DNA of 64,000 nucleotides from Myotis daubentonii. Its lineage: Eukaryota > Chordata > Mammalia > Chiroptera > Vespertilionidae. The DNA lies in the NCBI RefSeq assembly GCF_963259705.1, contig NC_081844.1, positions 37,513,341 through 37,577,340 of the forward strand, given 5' to 3'. The translations under genes were made by a program, and so were the position numbers. The notes under the pieces were generated by a model. It was not told where the DNA came from and made no database searches. It saw nothing but the letters and a program-made list of their open reading frames with translations. Shown here piece after piece: positions 31,396 to 42,629 of the stretch (the stretch's first letter is position 1; each line of letters begins with the position of its first letter).

Positions 31396-32284
31396 CCCAG
31401 GCAGGTCCTTTAGAAGGTGTTTCAGAAGAATTGTTCTCATAGGCAATAACAGCTCCCTGTGTGTTTCCACCCATGAAGACCTGCCAATGGTACAAGACCA
31501 GAAGGTGGAAGACAGTGATACTGATGATCCTGACCCTGTGGAGGCCTGGGCTCATATGTGTGCCTTTGTCTGTAATAAAAAAGTTTAAAAAGTAAAAACA
31601 AAAATTAAAATAGAAAATGTTTTCTAGAATAAGGATATAAAGAAATAAAATATTTTTGTGTGGTTGTACAATGTGTTTGTGTTTTAAGTTGTATTATTAC
31701 CAAAGAATCGAAAAGTTAAAAGATTAAGTTTACACAGTAAAGTAAAAAAAGTGACAGTGATCTACAGTTAATTTATTACTGAAGAAAGAGAAATGTCTTC
31801 ATACATTTAGCATAACCTACGTGTACAGTATTTACAAAGTCTACAGTGGTGTACAGTGATGTCCTAGGCCTTTGCTTTCATTCATCGCTCACTGACTCAC
31901 CCAGAGCCACTTCTACGTCTGCAAGCTCCACTCATAGTAAGTGCCCTATACAAGTGCACCGTGTTTTATCTTTTATGCCACATTTTTAATGTATCTTTGC
32001 TGTGTTTAGATGTTTCAATATACAAATACTTACCATTGTGTTACAATTGCCTACAGTATTCAGTACAGTAACATGCTATACAGGCTCGTACCTTAGGAAC
32101 AATAGGCTAGCCCGGTGTGCAGTAGGCTACATGTCTAGGTTGTATAAGTACACGCTGATGTTCTCACAACAATGAAATCCCCTAATGGTGCATTTCTCAG
32201 AGCATATCCCCATCATTAAGTGAGGCATGCCTGTACAGCATGTGTTGCCTTCCCAGGGCCCCCTGCTTTAAAAATCAAGATATC

Positions 32285-32799
32285 AGGTGTTTGCTAGTAG
32301 TAGCTATGTGACCTTGAGCAATATGTCCTGCCCCTCTGGATTTCTACTTGCAGAATGTAAATATTTGCAAAGGAATGCCAGGATTACTTTCCCACCCTGC
32401 TCCTGAGGCTGGGCTGCAGTGGCTGGCATGACGTGCAGCGTCTGTTCCATAGATCTGTAACAGAGGCCTGTTCAGGACGGATTCAATTACGCTGGCCTGA
32501 GTAGCACAGAAAAACATGCCAGGTACAGAGAGGGGAAAGAGTGCAGCATCAGCAACAGAGAAATGGTATCATTTCAGGCGCACGACCAACCATTGGCTCA
32601 TGTTGAGTTTATGGCTGATCTCAGCAATCGTAGCGGCCACATCGAAGTCCTGGCTAGAGTGAGTCAGTTGGTCTCTCCAAGCCCTGAACGATGAGAAAAA
32701 GACAAGGGTGTCTATGAGCCATCACAGAAGCCCCAGTGCCCTCAGCCAGGGAAGCCTGCGGTGGGATGCTCTGTGCCTGTCTCCAGCCCGGGTTTGTAA
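32285..32799. other. Unique sequence with a MIR scrap
   Basis: AGCTATGTGACCTTGAGCAA (32303-32322) is the sense MIR core. The rest is unrecognised. No exon supported. Confidence 0.35.
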
Positions 32800-32950
32800 T
32801 TTATGGCCAGCTCCACCCTACTCAACCTATTTAATCACAACAACTCAGGGAGGACCGTGATCCCCATTTTACAAATACTCAGAGAGGTTATATAACTAGC
32901 CCAGAGACACACAGCTCTGCAGTAGCAGATCCAAGGTTTTGATTTGTGTC
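32800..32950 (-). mobile_element. MIR SINE
   Basis: Antisense MIR: CTATTTAATCACAACAACTC, TGATCCCCATTTTACAAATA, CTCAGAGAGGTTATATAACT, CACACAGCTCTGCAGTAGC. Confidence 0.8.
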
Positions 32951-33404
32951 TGCTGCCTGCCTTTTCCATTCTACAGTCACTTCAGGAAGGCCACTGGGTC
33001 CCAGCTGAGGACCCATGGGCTCACTCTCCTCTCCCATTCCCTTTCACACACCACCACCCCTTTCCACTCACTTGCTCCCCTCCCTGCACTGGCTGGATGA
33101 GACAAAGCCATGTCCACATATCCAGTGACACATGCTTTGTCCCCCAAATAGGCAAATCAAGAGATAAACAGGCGTGGGACCCAGTGCCTCAGACAAGAGT
33201 AGAAAGAGGGACAGAAGGTGTAGGGAGATGGGAGAAAGCCTGCAAGTCAAAGGGAGGGGGTGAAGTCAGCAGGAATCCAACCACTCAGACAGTAAAGGGA
33301 CTGGGACAGGAACACATGTATATACAGTAAAGCCATCTGACTAAAAATGCCCAGTTAAAAGCCCTTGGAAACAACTGTGTTACCATTACCTCTAGCAGCA
33401 ACGA
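32951..33404. other. Unique sequence, no gene recognised
   Basis: No repeat recognised. The 128-codon frame at 32944-33330 begins inside the MIR and lacks a domain. Confidence 0.4.
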
Positions 33405-33480
33405 TGCACATGTGTGTGTGTGTGTATGTGTGTGTGTGCAGAGTTTACATGTGCATGCCTATGCATGCATGTGTGTGTAT
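33405..33480 (+). repeat. Imperfect (GT)n/(GCAT) region
   Basis: TG runs broken by TATG and CAGAG, with ATGCATGCATG palindromic steps near the end. Confidence 0.85.
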
Positions 33481-33997
33481 CCTCGGGCAGCAAGCCCTTC
33501 CCTGCACATCATCTCACTCAGCACCCCTCCTGTACCCGGAGACCTGCCAACCTCGCCCAGAGCTGCTGGGACAACCTGCTTACGTTCTCAGAGTAGAGCT
33601 CCCCCACCTTCCGAATCAGAACTTCCAGACCTGGATTCTGCAATTTCACCTGCTGCGTGGGAACCACTGGCTGACCTTCTGCAAGTTCCCTGCCCTCGGC
33701 ACCAGGCACCTTCTCAGTCACCATCCCCAGGGCTCAACTCAAACACATTGAATTATCATACTCCGACCACAGGGAGTCTCCCCTGGAGCCAATTTAGGAC
33801 ACTCCTTGTGGTCTAGACTCGGATTCTTGGTCAGGGGGCTGAAGGGGCTGTGAAGTCACAGGTGAGGAAGAACTTCGAGGGGGCAGATGCCGAGCTTGCC
33901 CTGCACCTGTCACACTGTGCACCTGAGATAGGCGCGGTGTGTCATCTTGCACAAATCACTTCCTTCTCCAGGCCTCATTCTTCAGCTATGAATAAGG
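33481..33997. other. Unique sequence, no gene recognised
   Basis: No repeat or exon recognised. A weak sense-MIR core may lie around 33935-33990. Confidence 0.35.
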
Positions 33998-34019
33998 CGG
34001 GGGGGGGGGGGGGGCGGGG
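33998..34019 (+). repeat. Poly-G tract
   Basis: A nearly uninterrupted G run broken by one C. Sequencing length may be unreliable here. Confidence 0.85.
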
Positions 34020-35487
34020 AGCAAAGGTTGGGGGATAAGGTTCACTTTATTTCTGAAGTCTCTGCATTCAGTAACCTGCATCCTCCAGCCTTGCACACCT
34101 ACCCCTCTCCCATGTCACCGTTCCCATACTGGCCTGGGTGAACTCATCCATCACAGGCAAAGACCAATCCCTGATCCTCTAGGGCTAATGAGAAAGAAAG
34201 CTGGCTCTGGGGATCGCTCCCTCGTTCCCAGACAGTGCAAGGGAGCAGCCAAGACAGCGTCTCCGTGGGAGGACCGCAGCCTGGTCCTGTCACCCTGCTC
34301 CCCTTCCTGGCTCTGCTCTGTTCCCACAAACTGATGAGCCCCAACCGACTTGACTGGGCAGTGCAGGAATTCATCAATGGCTCATTCTGTCTGGAAATAG
34401 CTTTCATTGATCAAATCTGTTCCTAGCAGTCTGTTCTTGAGAATTCCCATGGGGACCAAGATTCACTTGCTCTGCCTTGTAGATAAAAATAAAAACATCC
34501 CCCCAGTGCCCAAAACTTCCCTTTTCCCTTTTCGTTTCCTCCAACAAACACACCCTTCTCCAGGGGAGGGGAGGCAAACCCCAGCCCACCTCAGCCAGGA
34601 GAGGGGGGGTAGATATTCCCTAGAGACGCTTCCACGCTCTAGAATCCAGGGATTTAAGTCTGTGTGCACAGGGGTGCACTCTCACGAGAACTCAGTGATG
34701 GAAAGGATGCGGGGCCGCTGTGCTACAAAGGTAAGAATTGCGGTGGACACTTTCCTCTTTAAATTCTCTCTGTTGCGATAATATAAACAAAAAAGGGTGG
34801 AAATAATGGATGGGGAATCAAAGGGTGCAAGTTCCAAGAACACACACTGCCATGGTTGAAGGTGGGTGGGACTCAGCAATGATATCTTATAAATCCATCT
34901 CTTCTCATGAAGTCAGCAGCTTAAGGGACTGGAGCTGCCTTCCTTCCTCCTTCAAGAGGAAGAAAGAACTATGAGGGGGCCCCCACCCCCCTCCTTCCAC
35001 TAAACATGGCCTTTCCCATTGGTCCAAGGCAAGCCACATCTGGGCACTGAATGCTGACCAAGATCAGGGGAGGAAGATAGGTCATGGTGATCCTGTCTTA
35101 ACACTAACTCTGCACCGATGACCACCAGAAGCCATGAGGCCTGTGTGTGAAGCCTGACTCACAGGCTGTGTGCCCTGGACAAAGATGTCACCCATGTACA
35201 GGTGTTCCGATTGTGCACTGCCCAAGGACACAGTATCTTGTGGAGGGATGCTATTTCCATTATAGACATGTACCGATCTATCTGAGAGAGTGTGGTTGAA
35301 ACAGAGGTTCCCAGTCTCCTGGCTGAGTCCTGGAGCAGCAGGGGAGACAGCCCCGCTACACAAACCCACATGGTGCCCGCGCCAGTGCAAGCCTGTGTCC
35401 CAACTCTGCTCTGGACAGGATCTGCTGTCCCTTCTCTTTCCTGCCTGCCCCTTAGGAAACCCGGTTCCCGCCTCCACCAAGAGAACA
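34020..35487. other. Unique sequence, no gene recognised
   Basis: About 1.5 kb with no recognised repeat. Opposing frames of 113-132 codons at 35082-35500 have no domain. Confidence 0.4.
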
Positions 35488-35690
35488 ATGTGGCAGGCAT
35501 GGCTCAGTGGTTGAGTGTGCCCCTATGAACTAGGAGGTCACGGTTCGACTCCCAGTCAGGGCACTTGTCTGGGTTCGATCCTCAGTGTGGGGCATGCAGG
35601 AGGCAGCCAATCAATGATTCTCTCTCATCATTGATGTTTCTCTATCTTTCTCCCTCTCTGAAATCAATTAAACAAATATTTTTTTAAAGA
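35488..35690 (+). mobile_element. VES SINE
   Basis: Sense copy with GGCATGGCTCAGTGGTTGAG, a clean B box CGGTTCGACTCC, GGTTCGATCCTCAGTGTGGG, the CTCTCATCATTGATG block and a tail TGAAATCAATTAAACAAAT. The first few head bases are diverged. Confidence 0.9.
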
Positions 35691-37985
35691 GATCAATATG
35701 GAAGAGTTGCCTCACCTTGGTAGTGTGTGGGAAGCAGGGAAGGGAGTGGGGGATGGACCGTGGGTGATATTGCTGGGCTGTGTGCAGGGTCAGAAGGCGG
35801 GGCTGCCAGGGCGGCTGCCCACCGGCCTTAGAGTTCCCTAGACATTTGTGGGCTGGTCCACCTCAGAGAGGGGTTCAGGCTGTACTAACTTAAAAGAGTT
35901 ACCCAAGGAAAGGTCCCTTTTCTTTTCTTTAAATAAAAACTGTATATATTTAAGGGCTCTTTTTCTAATTCATGCAAAGGCCCTATGGGCTGGCAGGGGC
36001 CTGGGACTGGGGCAGGTCCTGTGTTCTCCTCTAGAAAAGGGGACTGCCGAGAGGCAGTGGGAAGGGCTGTTGGAGCTAAAGGCCACATCCAGGGGGTGTG
36101 CTTGGACATCTGTGGGAGGAGGGCTCCCTGCCCGGGAGAGCAGCAGGCCTTTCTCGGCTCCTGCAGGGAGGCAGGTGCTTGTTCCATCCCCTCCACCTCA
36201 AGCTCGGCTCCTCTGGGGAGTCTGGCCCAGCGCCCCCAAATTCCATATCCCAAGGCAGCTCTGTCTGACAAATACCCCCTCATCTTGGCTCTAGTCGGCT
36301 TCTACTTCCCCCAAATTGGCCCTGAAGGGCAACAGAAGGAGCGGGACATCTTGGATTCATCTAGGACTTTCTAAAGTGATCAGCACAGCCTCACAGCAAC
36401 CTCACCCACCAGGACAGTCAGCACCATGGGCCTACGGGTGGGTGTAACTTCATGAGCCCCCTGCACAGAGACGAAAGCAAAGGCGAGGGCAGCGAGAGAG
36501 CCTCTCTCGGGCCCCTGTCCTGGCTTGGGGACCATGGATCACAGTTCTTGTCACACCACTGGTCAAACCTTACTTCCTTCACAGACCCCCAGACACTGTG
36601 TTCCAGCCAGACCACATGTCCAAGAACAACAACAGACTTATTTGAAACACTCCATCCCCTTTCCTTGCTTTGTCTCTACAGCCCTATCACTCTCTGAACA
36701 CTATTCATTGTACCTCTGCATTTTCTCATGGGCGCCCCCACTGCTGGGTGCCCCACAAGGGGATGGTGATGCAATTCTGACATGGGAGCCTCGGCCCCGG
36801 ACACACAGCTCTCTGTGTGACTGAGCCCTGCTCTGTGCCTCAGGCAGTAACATACATGGAGGTGATTCCTCTGTTGAAAATAGATGGTGGCGTCCTGCTG
36901 CTCCCATCCAACTTGGGGAAGGCAGAACCAGCCAAGCCTGATTACTATTCCAAGGAGCTTGCCGCCTGCTTCTTATTTATGCATTTACTGGGAAGTTCTT
37001 TATTTACACTGTTGTCATGTACATTTCCCACAAGTTCCTCGGTTCCCCAGGTCTTCTCTGTTCTCCATGTTGCTAAACTGCTGAGTTGCTCCCGACACCC
37101 GCGGCTCACAAGGCTCTTCTGAGAACTGCTGGGTAAACATTCCCCGTGTTCACCTGGAAATGGCTTAAGAGCAGGAAGAAGTTTCTCTACAAATAACAAG
37201 GCTCTTGACACATGGTTTAGAGATGTATGGCTATGCCACCAAGGCAATTCCACCCAGAGAACCTCATAAAAGCGCCTCTCACCGTCGGACCCCAGTGGTC
37301 CCCTAATAGGACACTTCCAGAACCCCAGCGGTCCACAGAGACAGCCACACCAAAGCAACAGTTCATATCGCTGTTGATTTGGGGGAAACTTAAAGATTAC
37401 TCCTACTCTTTATGTCCCCACTAGGAAAGGGAGATATTAGTCCCTTTTTCACAACCCTCCAGCCTCCCTGCCTCTCTCACCTTCCCAGGCCCCACGCCCT
37501 GATGAGTAGGGAGGATATAGCTTCTGTGTCCTCAGCCTCGCCTCTTGACGCAGCCCTGCCTCTTCTCCCAGCCCAGGCCGGCTTGGGCCATGCCAAGGAA
37601 CCCCCAGGCAAGGTGGCTTCTGTCCCATTTTGGTGCCCACCACCCAGATCGGAGGCCTCATCCTCGGCTGCCTCATCCTCCTCTGTCCTCGCCCACTGCC
37701 AGGGTCTCCCCACTGCCTGGCCCTCAATCCTAGAACAGGAGCAGCCACCTCCCCTTCGCGACGCACAGACAGCTCAGGTTGCCGCTGCTCAAAGCCTTTG
37801 TTGGTGCCCCTAGACCCGACTGTCCACAAAAACTTTCCTGCAACTCTCCCCACTTCATATAACCAATTTTCCACCCAAACTAAATGATAAGCAATAATAA
37901 CATCGGTTCCTCTATATGGCATCCCCAATACCCTCTATCCCTGCCTTGTCACCTGGTCACTATCTAACTCACTATTGACTTTACT
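35691..37985. other. Unique sequence, no gene recognised
   Basis: About 2.3 kb of moderate to high GC. Possible very diverged MIR/L2 scraps near 36640-36720 and 36820-36880. Frames up to 159 codons (minus, 37449-37928) are GC-driven and overlap others on the opposite strand. Confidence 0.4.
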
Positions 37986-37989
37986 TATT

Positions 37990-38135
37990 TCTCATCTTCT
38001 CCATCTCCCCCCACACTGCAATATAAGCTTGACAAGGCAGAAATTTTGTGTTTTGTTTGCTGCTGTGAAATGCACAGGGCCTGACACACAGTAGGGGCTC
38101 AGACACCACGTGTTTCATGAATGAATGAATGAACG
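37990..38135 (+). mobile_element. L2 LINE 3' end
   Basis: Sense L2 end: TATAAGCTTGACAAGGCAGA, CAGGGCCTGACACACAGTAG, GGGCTCAGACACC, then GAATGAATGAATGAA. Confidence 0.75.
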
Positions 38136-38149
38136 ATGAAAAGTTACAT

Positions 38150-38325
38150 ATGTCCAATATTCTCTCTTCCTCATGCCAATCATTCTTAGTTCATCTCGTG
38201 ACAGCACCACGAGGTAGGTGTTTTTATTATTTTCATTTCACACGAGTGAGAAAGTTCAATGAATCCCCAAAGGCACAGAGTCTGGGCAGGGGGGAGCTGG
38301 AGCCCACTGTAATTCTGTTCAGCAT
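38150..38325 (-). mobile_element. MIR SINE
   Basis: Antisense MIR: CGTGACAGCACCACGAGGTA, GTTTTTATTATTTTCATTTC, GAGAAAGTTCAATGAATCCC, CTGGGCAGGGGGGAGCTGGA. Confidence 0.6.
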
Positions 38326-38439
38326 GTAGTTCTGTTGGTCCCGGCACTGGTGATGAGGAGAAAGGACCCAACCCCAATTGACTGTAAGCCCAAACTCTCA
38401 GACATCACTCTCTGCATCCAAGCCCCACCCCCATCCCAC

Positions 38440-38735
38440 ATGCTGCCTCCTGACCCTCTGCCCCTCCCCCCAATCCTCAGTCTTCCCCTTGCTTACCCTT
38501 CAAGGCCCACCTTTTAAATGCCACCTCCTCCATGAAGCTCTTCCTGAGCCCTACAGCTGGGCCCTGGGCTTTTAAATCACTTTTTAAAGCATCTTTTATT
38601 ATATGCACATCCTCCTTACAACTAAATGATGAGCTCCTGAAGACACAAGGCAGGGATCTGAATCACAGCCCAGAGCACATGCAGCACCTTACAAACAACA
38701 AATATACAATCAACACTTGTTAAATGAATGAAGAG
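38440..38735 (+). mobile_element. L2 LINE 3' region
   Basis: Sense L2: CTTCAAGGCCCACCTTTTAA, GCCACCTCCTCCATGAAGCT, CTTCCTGAGCCC, AAATGATGAGCTCCTGAAGA, and the end CAACACTTGTTAAATGAATG. Confidence 0.8.
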
Positions 38736-39719
38736 AAAGAACACAGCTTTAAAATTGCTTGGTCTGAGCTGATAGAACCACGGAGGCAGTGCCTAACAGA
38801 TTTTGAAGGTAGACACAGATATGGATGGATGGATAAAACATATACAGAATTGTTTTAAATCAAAATACCTAATACTTTCGATGTCCTGGCACTGCACATT
38901 CTAACTTAGCCTCCGGACCAAGGACACTCTTGGATGAGGCTGCATTGGTACAGGCTGGCTGGGATGGCTAGAGCGGACACCAGGAGGTCCTGAGGACACC
39001 TGGCTCTCCACAGCTGACTGCGGAGGAGAAGGAACTCTGCTACTTGGAGGGTCTGGAAGCAGCAGATGTATCATTATAGGAGGCCTGTGTTTTAAAATAT
39101 AGTATATTGATAGAAAAATCTGAGTTTCCAACAGACCTAAGATGGCTGCATTGAAAAGATAGTTTGTTGCTCACAGATCCCAATAGAAGAGGGTAAGCCA
39201 TGCCATGGGGGGCCATTCAGGGAGGCACCGGGGTCAGTAGGAGGCAGAAAGAGAAGGGGAACTGTTGGCGAGAGTCTCTATCTGTAGGAAACACCAGCAA
39301 GGCAGGGGAAGTAGTTTTAGGATCAGGGGGTCAGTTGTTATTTCAGCGGCTCTGGGACACTGGAGCTGTCCCTTGTTGTCTGGTATGTGGCCCTGGGTGA
39401 TTTGTGCAGGTAAATAGAGGCCCCAAGAGTCAGAGCCCAATGAAAGCAGTGGTTGGGGGTGCAGATTTGTACCTGAAAAGTACAGTGGCAGGAGCGGTTT
39501 ACTACCTGCAGGAATTGACTAGCTTTGGGAGGAGGGGCAGTCCCTCCAGGGTCAGTAAGGCCCCAGATCTCAAAGCATCAGAACACCAAAGATAAGTGAC
39601 TAGGTTAACAGAGCCCAGCTGAGGGACCATGTGCTCTCTGGCTCAAGGAGTTGGTTCACTAGGTCTGGGGCTCACTCCTCCAAGAAAATGTTCCCCAGAC
39701 ATACATTCCAGGGGTAAAG
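38736..39719. other. Unique sequence, no gene recognised
   Basis: No repeat or exon recognised beyond a short GGATGGATGGAT run at 38822-38833. Confidence 0.4.
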
Positions 39720-39850
39720 CCCTGCTAGTTCACACTCCTGCTTGTCATCCTGAGACCACCTATGGGAAGAAACAGAGGCTCAGAGAGGTGGAGGACTCGC
39801 CCTGGGTCACTGGGTGGGTGCAAAGGTGGGTTCAAGCACAGGATCAGGAC
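39720..39850 (-). mobile_element. MIR fragment
   Basis: GAAACAGAGGCTCAGAGAGG, CCTGGGTCACTGGGTGGGTG, GGGTTCAAGCACAGGATC in antisense MIR order. Confidence 0.55.
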
Positions 39851-40589
39851 TTATAGATGTAGTAAACTGGTTGTTGTAGTCCAGGGTCCCTTATGGAATC
39901 TCAGGAAGTGCAGCCAACCCAAGTCCATCGTTTCTCAGAAGAGGAAAGTGGCTGAGAATGACTCACAGGATCAAGACCAAAGTCTAGATCCCCTGTTAAC
40001 ACATGCTGAGTTCGTCCCATCCCACCAATATTCAATAGAAAATTATTATAGTATTAATATCATCTTCATCTTCTTCTTCCTGATTTTCATGCAAATGGAA
40101 AAACCCAACTCCTTTGTCCCTAATGCATAAGGCAGCACTGACAACCCCCAAACCCAGATGGAGGCTGGATTTTTACAAAATCAGGTCAGGCAAACAAGAT
40201 CCTTGGGGGTTCGGCTGGTCTTAAGCTCTGATTAAGGCCTTCATCTGAGTGAGCAGAGCTTCACATCTCCAGAGGAGGAGGAGGAAGTGGGCTCAAAGGC
40301 AGAAGCCACAGCAGCCCAGGGCCAGGCTAACGCTGGACTGGAGAGGGGGACAGAGATGGGGACTGGGAACACAGACTCCAATTTTTACCCACTTAAGGCT
40401 TAGAACTCCTCTCCAACCAGGCCATGAACTTCCTGACTTCTCTGCCTTTGCACTGTTTATCCCTTCTGCCCTTCCCACACCTCCTCACCAGGTAAGCCTC
40501 TCCCCGCTCCAGAGAAGCCACTGAGTCCCCCTCAGTGTCCTGTTCATTCGTCCTAATTGGACTTCAGCAGAGGACACTGTGAGGGGTTA
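39851..40589. other. Unique sequence, no gene recognised
   Basis: No clear repeat or exon. A weak L2-like stretch may lie at 40405-40540. Confidence 0.4.
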
Positions 40590-40790
40590 CTAACAACAAC
40601 CACTGCTAGCAACTCCCACGGGCAGTCACTTCACACACAAGTTCTTAATCAGCACAAGTTCCCTGCAAGGTAGGTGTTAGTATCCCCCTTTAGAGATGAA
40701 GAAAGTGAGGTTCAGAGAGCTGAACTAACTGGCCCAGACCCTTCCTTCAGCAAGTGAGGCAGAATCCAGACCCCATCCAGCTTTGCCTGA
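40590..40790 (-). mobile_element. MIR SINE
   Basis: Antisense MIR: GCAAGGTAGGTGTTAGTATC, CCCCCTTTAGAGATGAAGAA, GTGAGGTTCAGAGAGCTGAA, CAAGTGAGGCAGAATCCAGA. Confidence 0.8.
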
Positions 40791-41165
40791 ATTCCATGAC
40801 CAAGGTATTTCCTACTAAACCAAGTGCCTGGCTGTCTAGTGAAGGCAGGGCTCTAGGTAATATGTTTGGCAAATCATCAGAGTTCAAATTTTTTGACAGA
40901 TGAATAAACAAACGAATGGATGCATGGATTGTGGCATTCTCCCACCTAAATGCAAGACCATTCCATATTATGCAGGTTTCATACAAGACCAAACATACTA
41001 GCTTTATTCCTTTTACTCCCATGACTGGTAAGAAGATTCAGTGGGCTGGTATATTACAGTGATGTTGAGCTGCTGTATCAAAGACACCCCAAAGGCAATG
41101 ACTCAAACACAATATAATTTGGTTTCTCTTGCATGTGACAGTCCAGGTGTATAAGCAGCTCTGTT
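40791..41165. other. Unique sequence, no gene recognised
   Basis: No repeat or exon recognised. Confidence 0.4.
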
Positions 41166-41425
41166 CCAAGAGGTCCTACAAGAATGTAAAATGGCCCTGG
41201 CCGGGTGGCTCAGTTGGTTGGAGCATCGTCCTGTACACAAAAAGGATTGTGAGTTCAATCACCATCCAGGGTGAATACAGGAGGCAACCAATCAATATTT
41301 CTCTCTCACATCAATGTTTCCCTCTCTCTCTAAAATTAATAAAAACATAAATGAGTTTTAAAAAATGTAAAATGGTGCAGCCACTCTGGAAAACAGTCTG
41401 GCAATTCCTCAAAAAGTTAGCCTTT
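41165..41425 (+). mobile_element. L1 fragment split by a VES SINE
   Basis: Left of the SINE lies TACAAGAATGTAAAATGG. Right of it follows GTGCAGCCACTCTGGAAAAC and AGTCTGGCAATTCCTCAAAA. This is the well-known L1 3' stretch in the same order. A small fragment only. Confidence 0.6.
41195..41363 (+). mobile_element. VES SINE (short, second subtype)
   Basis: CCCTGGCCGGGTGGCTCAGT with TTGGTTGGAGCATCGTCCTG. The middle is shorter than in other copies. Tail CTAAAATTAATAAAAACATA. Exact 12-bp duplication AATGTAAAATGG at 41183-41194 and 41364-41375. Confidence 0.93.
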
Positions 41426-41789
41426 GGCTGATGTCAGCTTTGCCGGCAGTTCTCCCACCTGACCCCTGTGGGAGCTGGGAAACGCGCCCCCCCTGCCCTG
41501 CCCTGAGACTGAGCCAGCAGGACGGGCTTTCGTCATGTCAACGGGCTCCATAGATGATCTTAGAAACCCACCAAAGTTCAGGGACACTGAGCAAGCTGTC
41601 ATTGGTGGAGCCTTAAGTGCCTCTGCCTGAGGTCCCTCAATGAAGGCAGGAGCTGGAGGTGACCCCTAGCACCAAGGAGAGCAAACGCATGAATGGCCCA
41701 AACCCCCAAATCCAGCCAGATCTCACTCATGTCCCACCATTTCTAGATACGGAGTAAGAAACACCTGCTACAGTAGTGGTTCTCAGTGG
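41426..41789. other. Unique sequence, no gene recognised
   Basis: No repeat or exon recognised. Confidence 0.4.
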
Positions 41790-41915
41790 TCTGGGTTCAA
41801 CTCCCGCCTCTGCTGTACACCAGCTGTATATCCAGGGCAGACTGTTTAAGGCTCTGTGCCTCAGTTTCCCCATCCTTTAATATCATAAATTGTTAATGTG
41901 ATTAAATGAATGAAT
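41790..41915 (+). mobile_element. MIR SINE
   Basis: Sense MIR: CTGGGTTCAACTCCCGCCTC, GCTGTATATCCAGGGCAGAC, TCTGTGCCTCAGTTTCCCCA, GTGATTAAATGAATGAATG. Confidence 0.8.
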
Positions 41916-41954
41916 GCCCATCAGAAACTTAAAAAAGTCCCACCCCAGAGGCAC

Positions 41955-42365
41955 CCCGACTCACGCTTCCTCTCTCCAGCCTCCAGAGAGTAGAAGGGGG
42001 TGGGACTGTGTTCCTTGGGGCTCAGGCACTGGGCGATGCCACCTGCCCCGCGGCTCTGCGTCTCAGTGGAGAGGGAGGGACCCCGCACCGCAGCTGAGGA
42101 GCCATCTGCTGCGTGGGCGGGCGGAGGCTCCCCAGTGTTTGTTTACAAACCGGGCTCTGCCTGCGAGAGAAACATGCTCCTCTTCCAGGCGCATGGCCGC
42201 CACTGCCCGCTTGAGAGACGGGGCTGCAGGGGACCTGGGACCTGAGCAGGACCGGGGACTAGGTGTGGAGGGCTCAGCCAGCTCGTCGCCTGTCCGCCGC
42301 CCCTCCCCCTTCTCCACTCCTGCCTTCATGCCAACCCACCAGCGAAGGCCCAAGTCCCAGTCTGG
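41955..42365. promoter_or_regulatory. Weak CpG cluster
   Basis: By hand count there are about 23 CpGs in roughly 400 bp of about 64% GC, borderline for a CpG island. It also carries an open frame of 155 codons on + (41914-42381), rich in Arg, Pro and Ser, and a 96-codon frame on minus. Neither has a recognisable domain. It could be an alternative promoter or simply a GC-rich patch. Confidence 0.3.
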
Positions 42366-42369
42366 TACC

Positions 42370-42500
42370 CCCTCTAACTAGCTATGCGACCCCATCTGGA
42401 ACAGGGACACTGGTAATAAAAATATCCATGTTATTAGGGCGTGGTAAGGATTAAATGAGGTAATGATGGCACTTAATAAACATAAGCTATGGTATTCTCT
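42370..42500 (+). mobile_element. MIR SINE
   Basis: Sense MIR: CTAACTAGCTATGCGACCCC, ATCTGGAACAGGGACACTGG, AAGGATTAAATGAGGTAATG, GGCACTTAATAAACATAAGC. Confidence 0.7.
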
Positions 42501-42629
42501 CTGTGGGTGATAGCATGGGTCTTAAGCATTTTACAGAATGTCCAGTTTCTCACCCAATGCAGGAATCCCCTTTCGGACAGCTCTGAGTGCAGATGAAAAG
42601 GATTAAAATTCATTCAAAAAATCATTTTG

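Larger units (their letters stand above)
30614..31588 (+). pseudogene. Tigger transposase, C-terminal remnant
   Basis: The parent protein is a pogo/Tigger DDE transposase. What remains is the acidic tail beyond the catalytic domain: EELLEVIPEELSNEELLRLG, an E/K-rich stretch with PPRKCTVK, the AEAFANSLKSL helix, and HGALSAYKQICDRR. Then come about 75 residues of RE/KRE repeats made by an in-frame (GA)n microsatellite at 30907-31132. The typical KQTTM-x-LFLKR and PPQEEPQ motif follows. Coding is then broken by the VES SINE and resumes about 31395 with HEDLPMVQDQKVEDSDTDDP. The upstream frame (before 30614) shows AVVE-TATNFNL in a different frame, so a frameshift lies just before the ATG. No catalytic residues are present, so it is non-functional. 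Confidence 0.85.
30426..32233 (+). mobile_element. Tigger (pogo-group) DNA transposon, internally deleted
   Basis: The left end (from about 30426) and the right end, closing with CCCATCATTAAGTGAGGCATGCCTG then TA, are decayed versions of the MER2-type termini with a TTAACGACG core. Inner landmarks include CCCATAAAATTATAATGGAG and CTAGTGACGTCATAGC on the left, and TCCTAGGCCTTTGCTTTCAT, ATTGCCTACAGTATTCAGTA and GTAGGCTACATGTCTAGGTT on the right. The transposase N-terminal and catalytic (DDE) parts are deleted. Only the C-terminal coding tail remains, itself interrupted by a purine microsatellite and a VES SINE. Confidence 0.85.
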
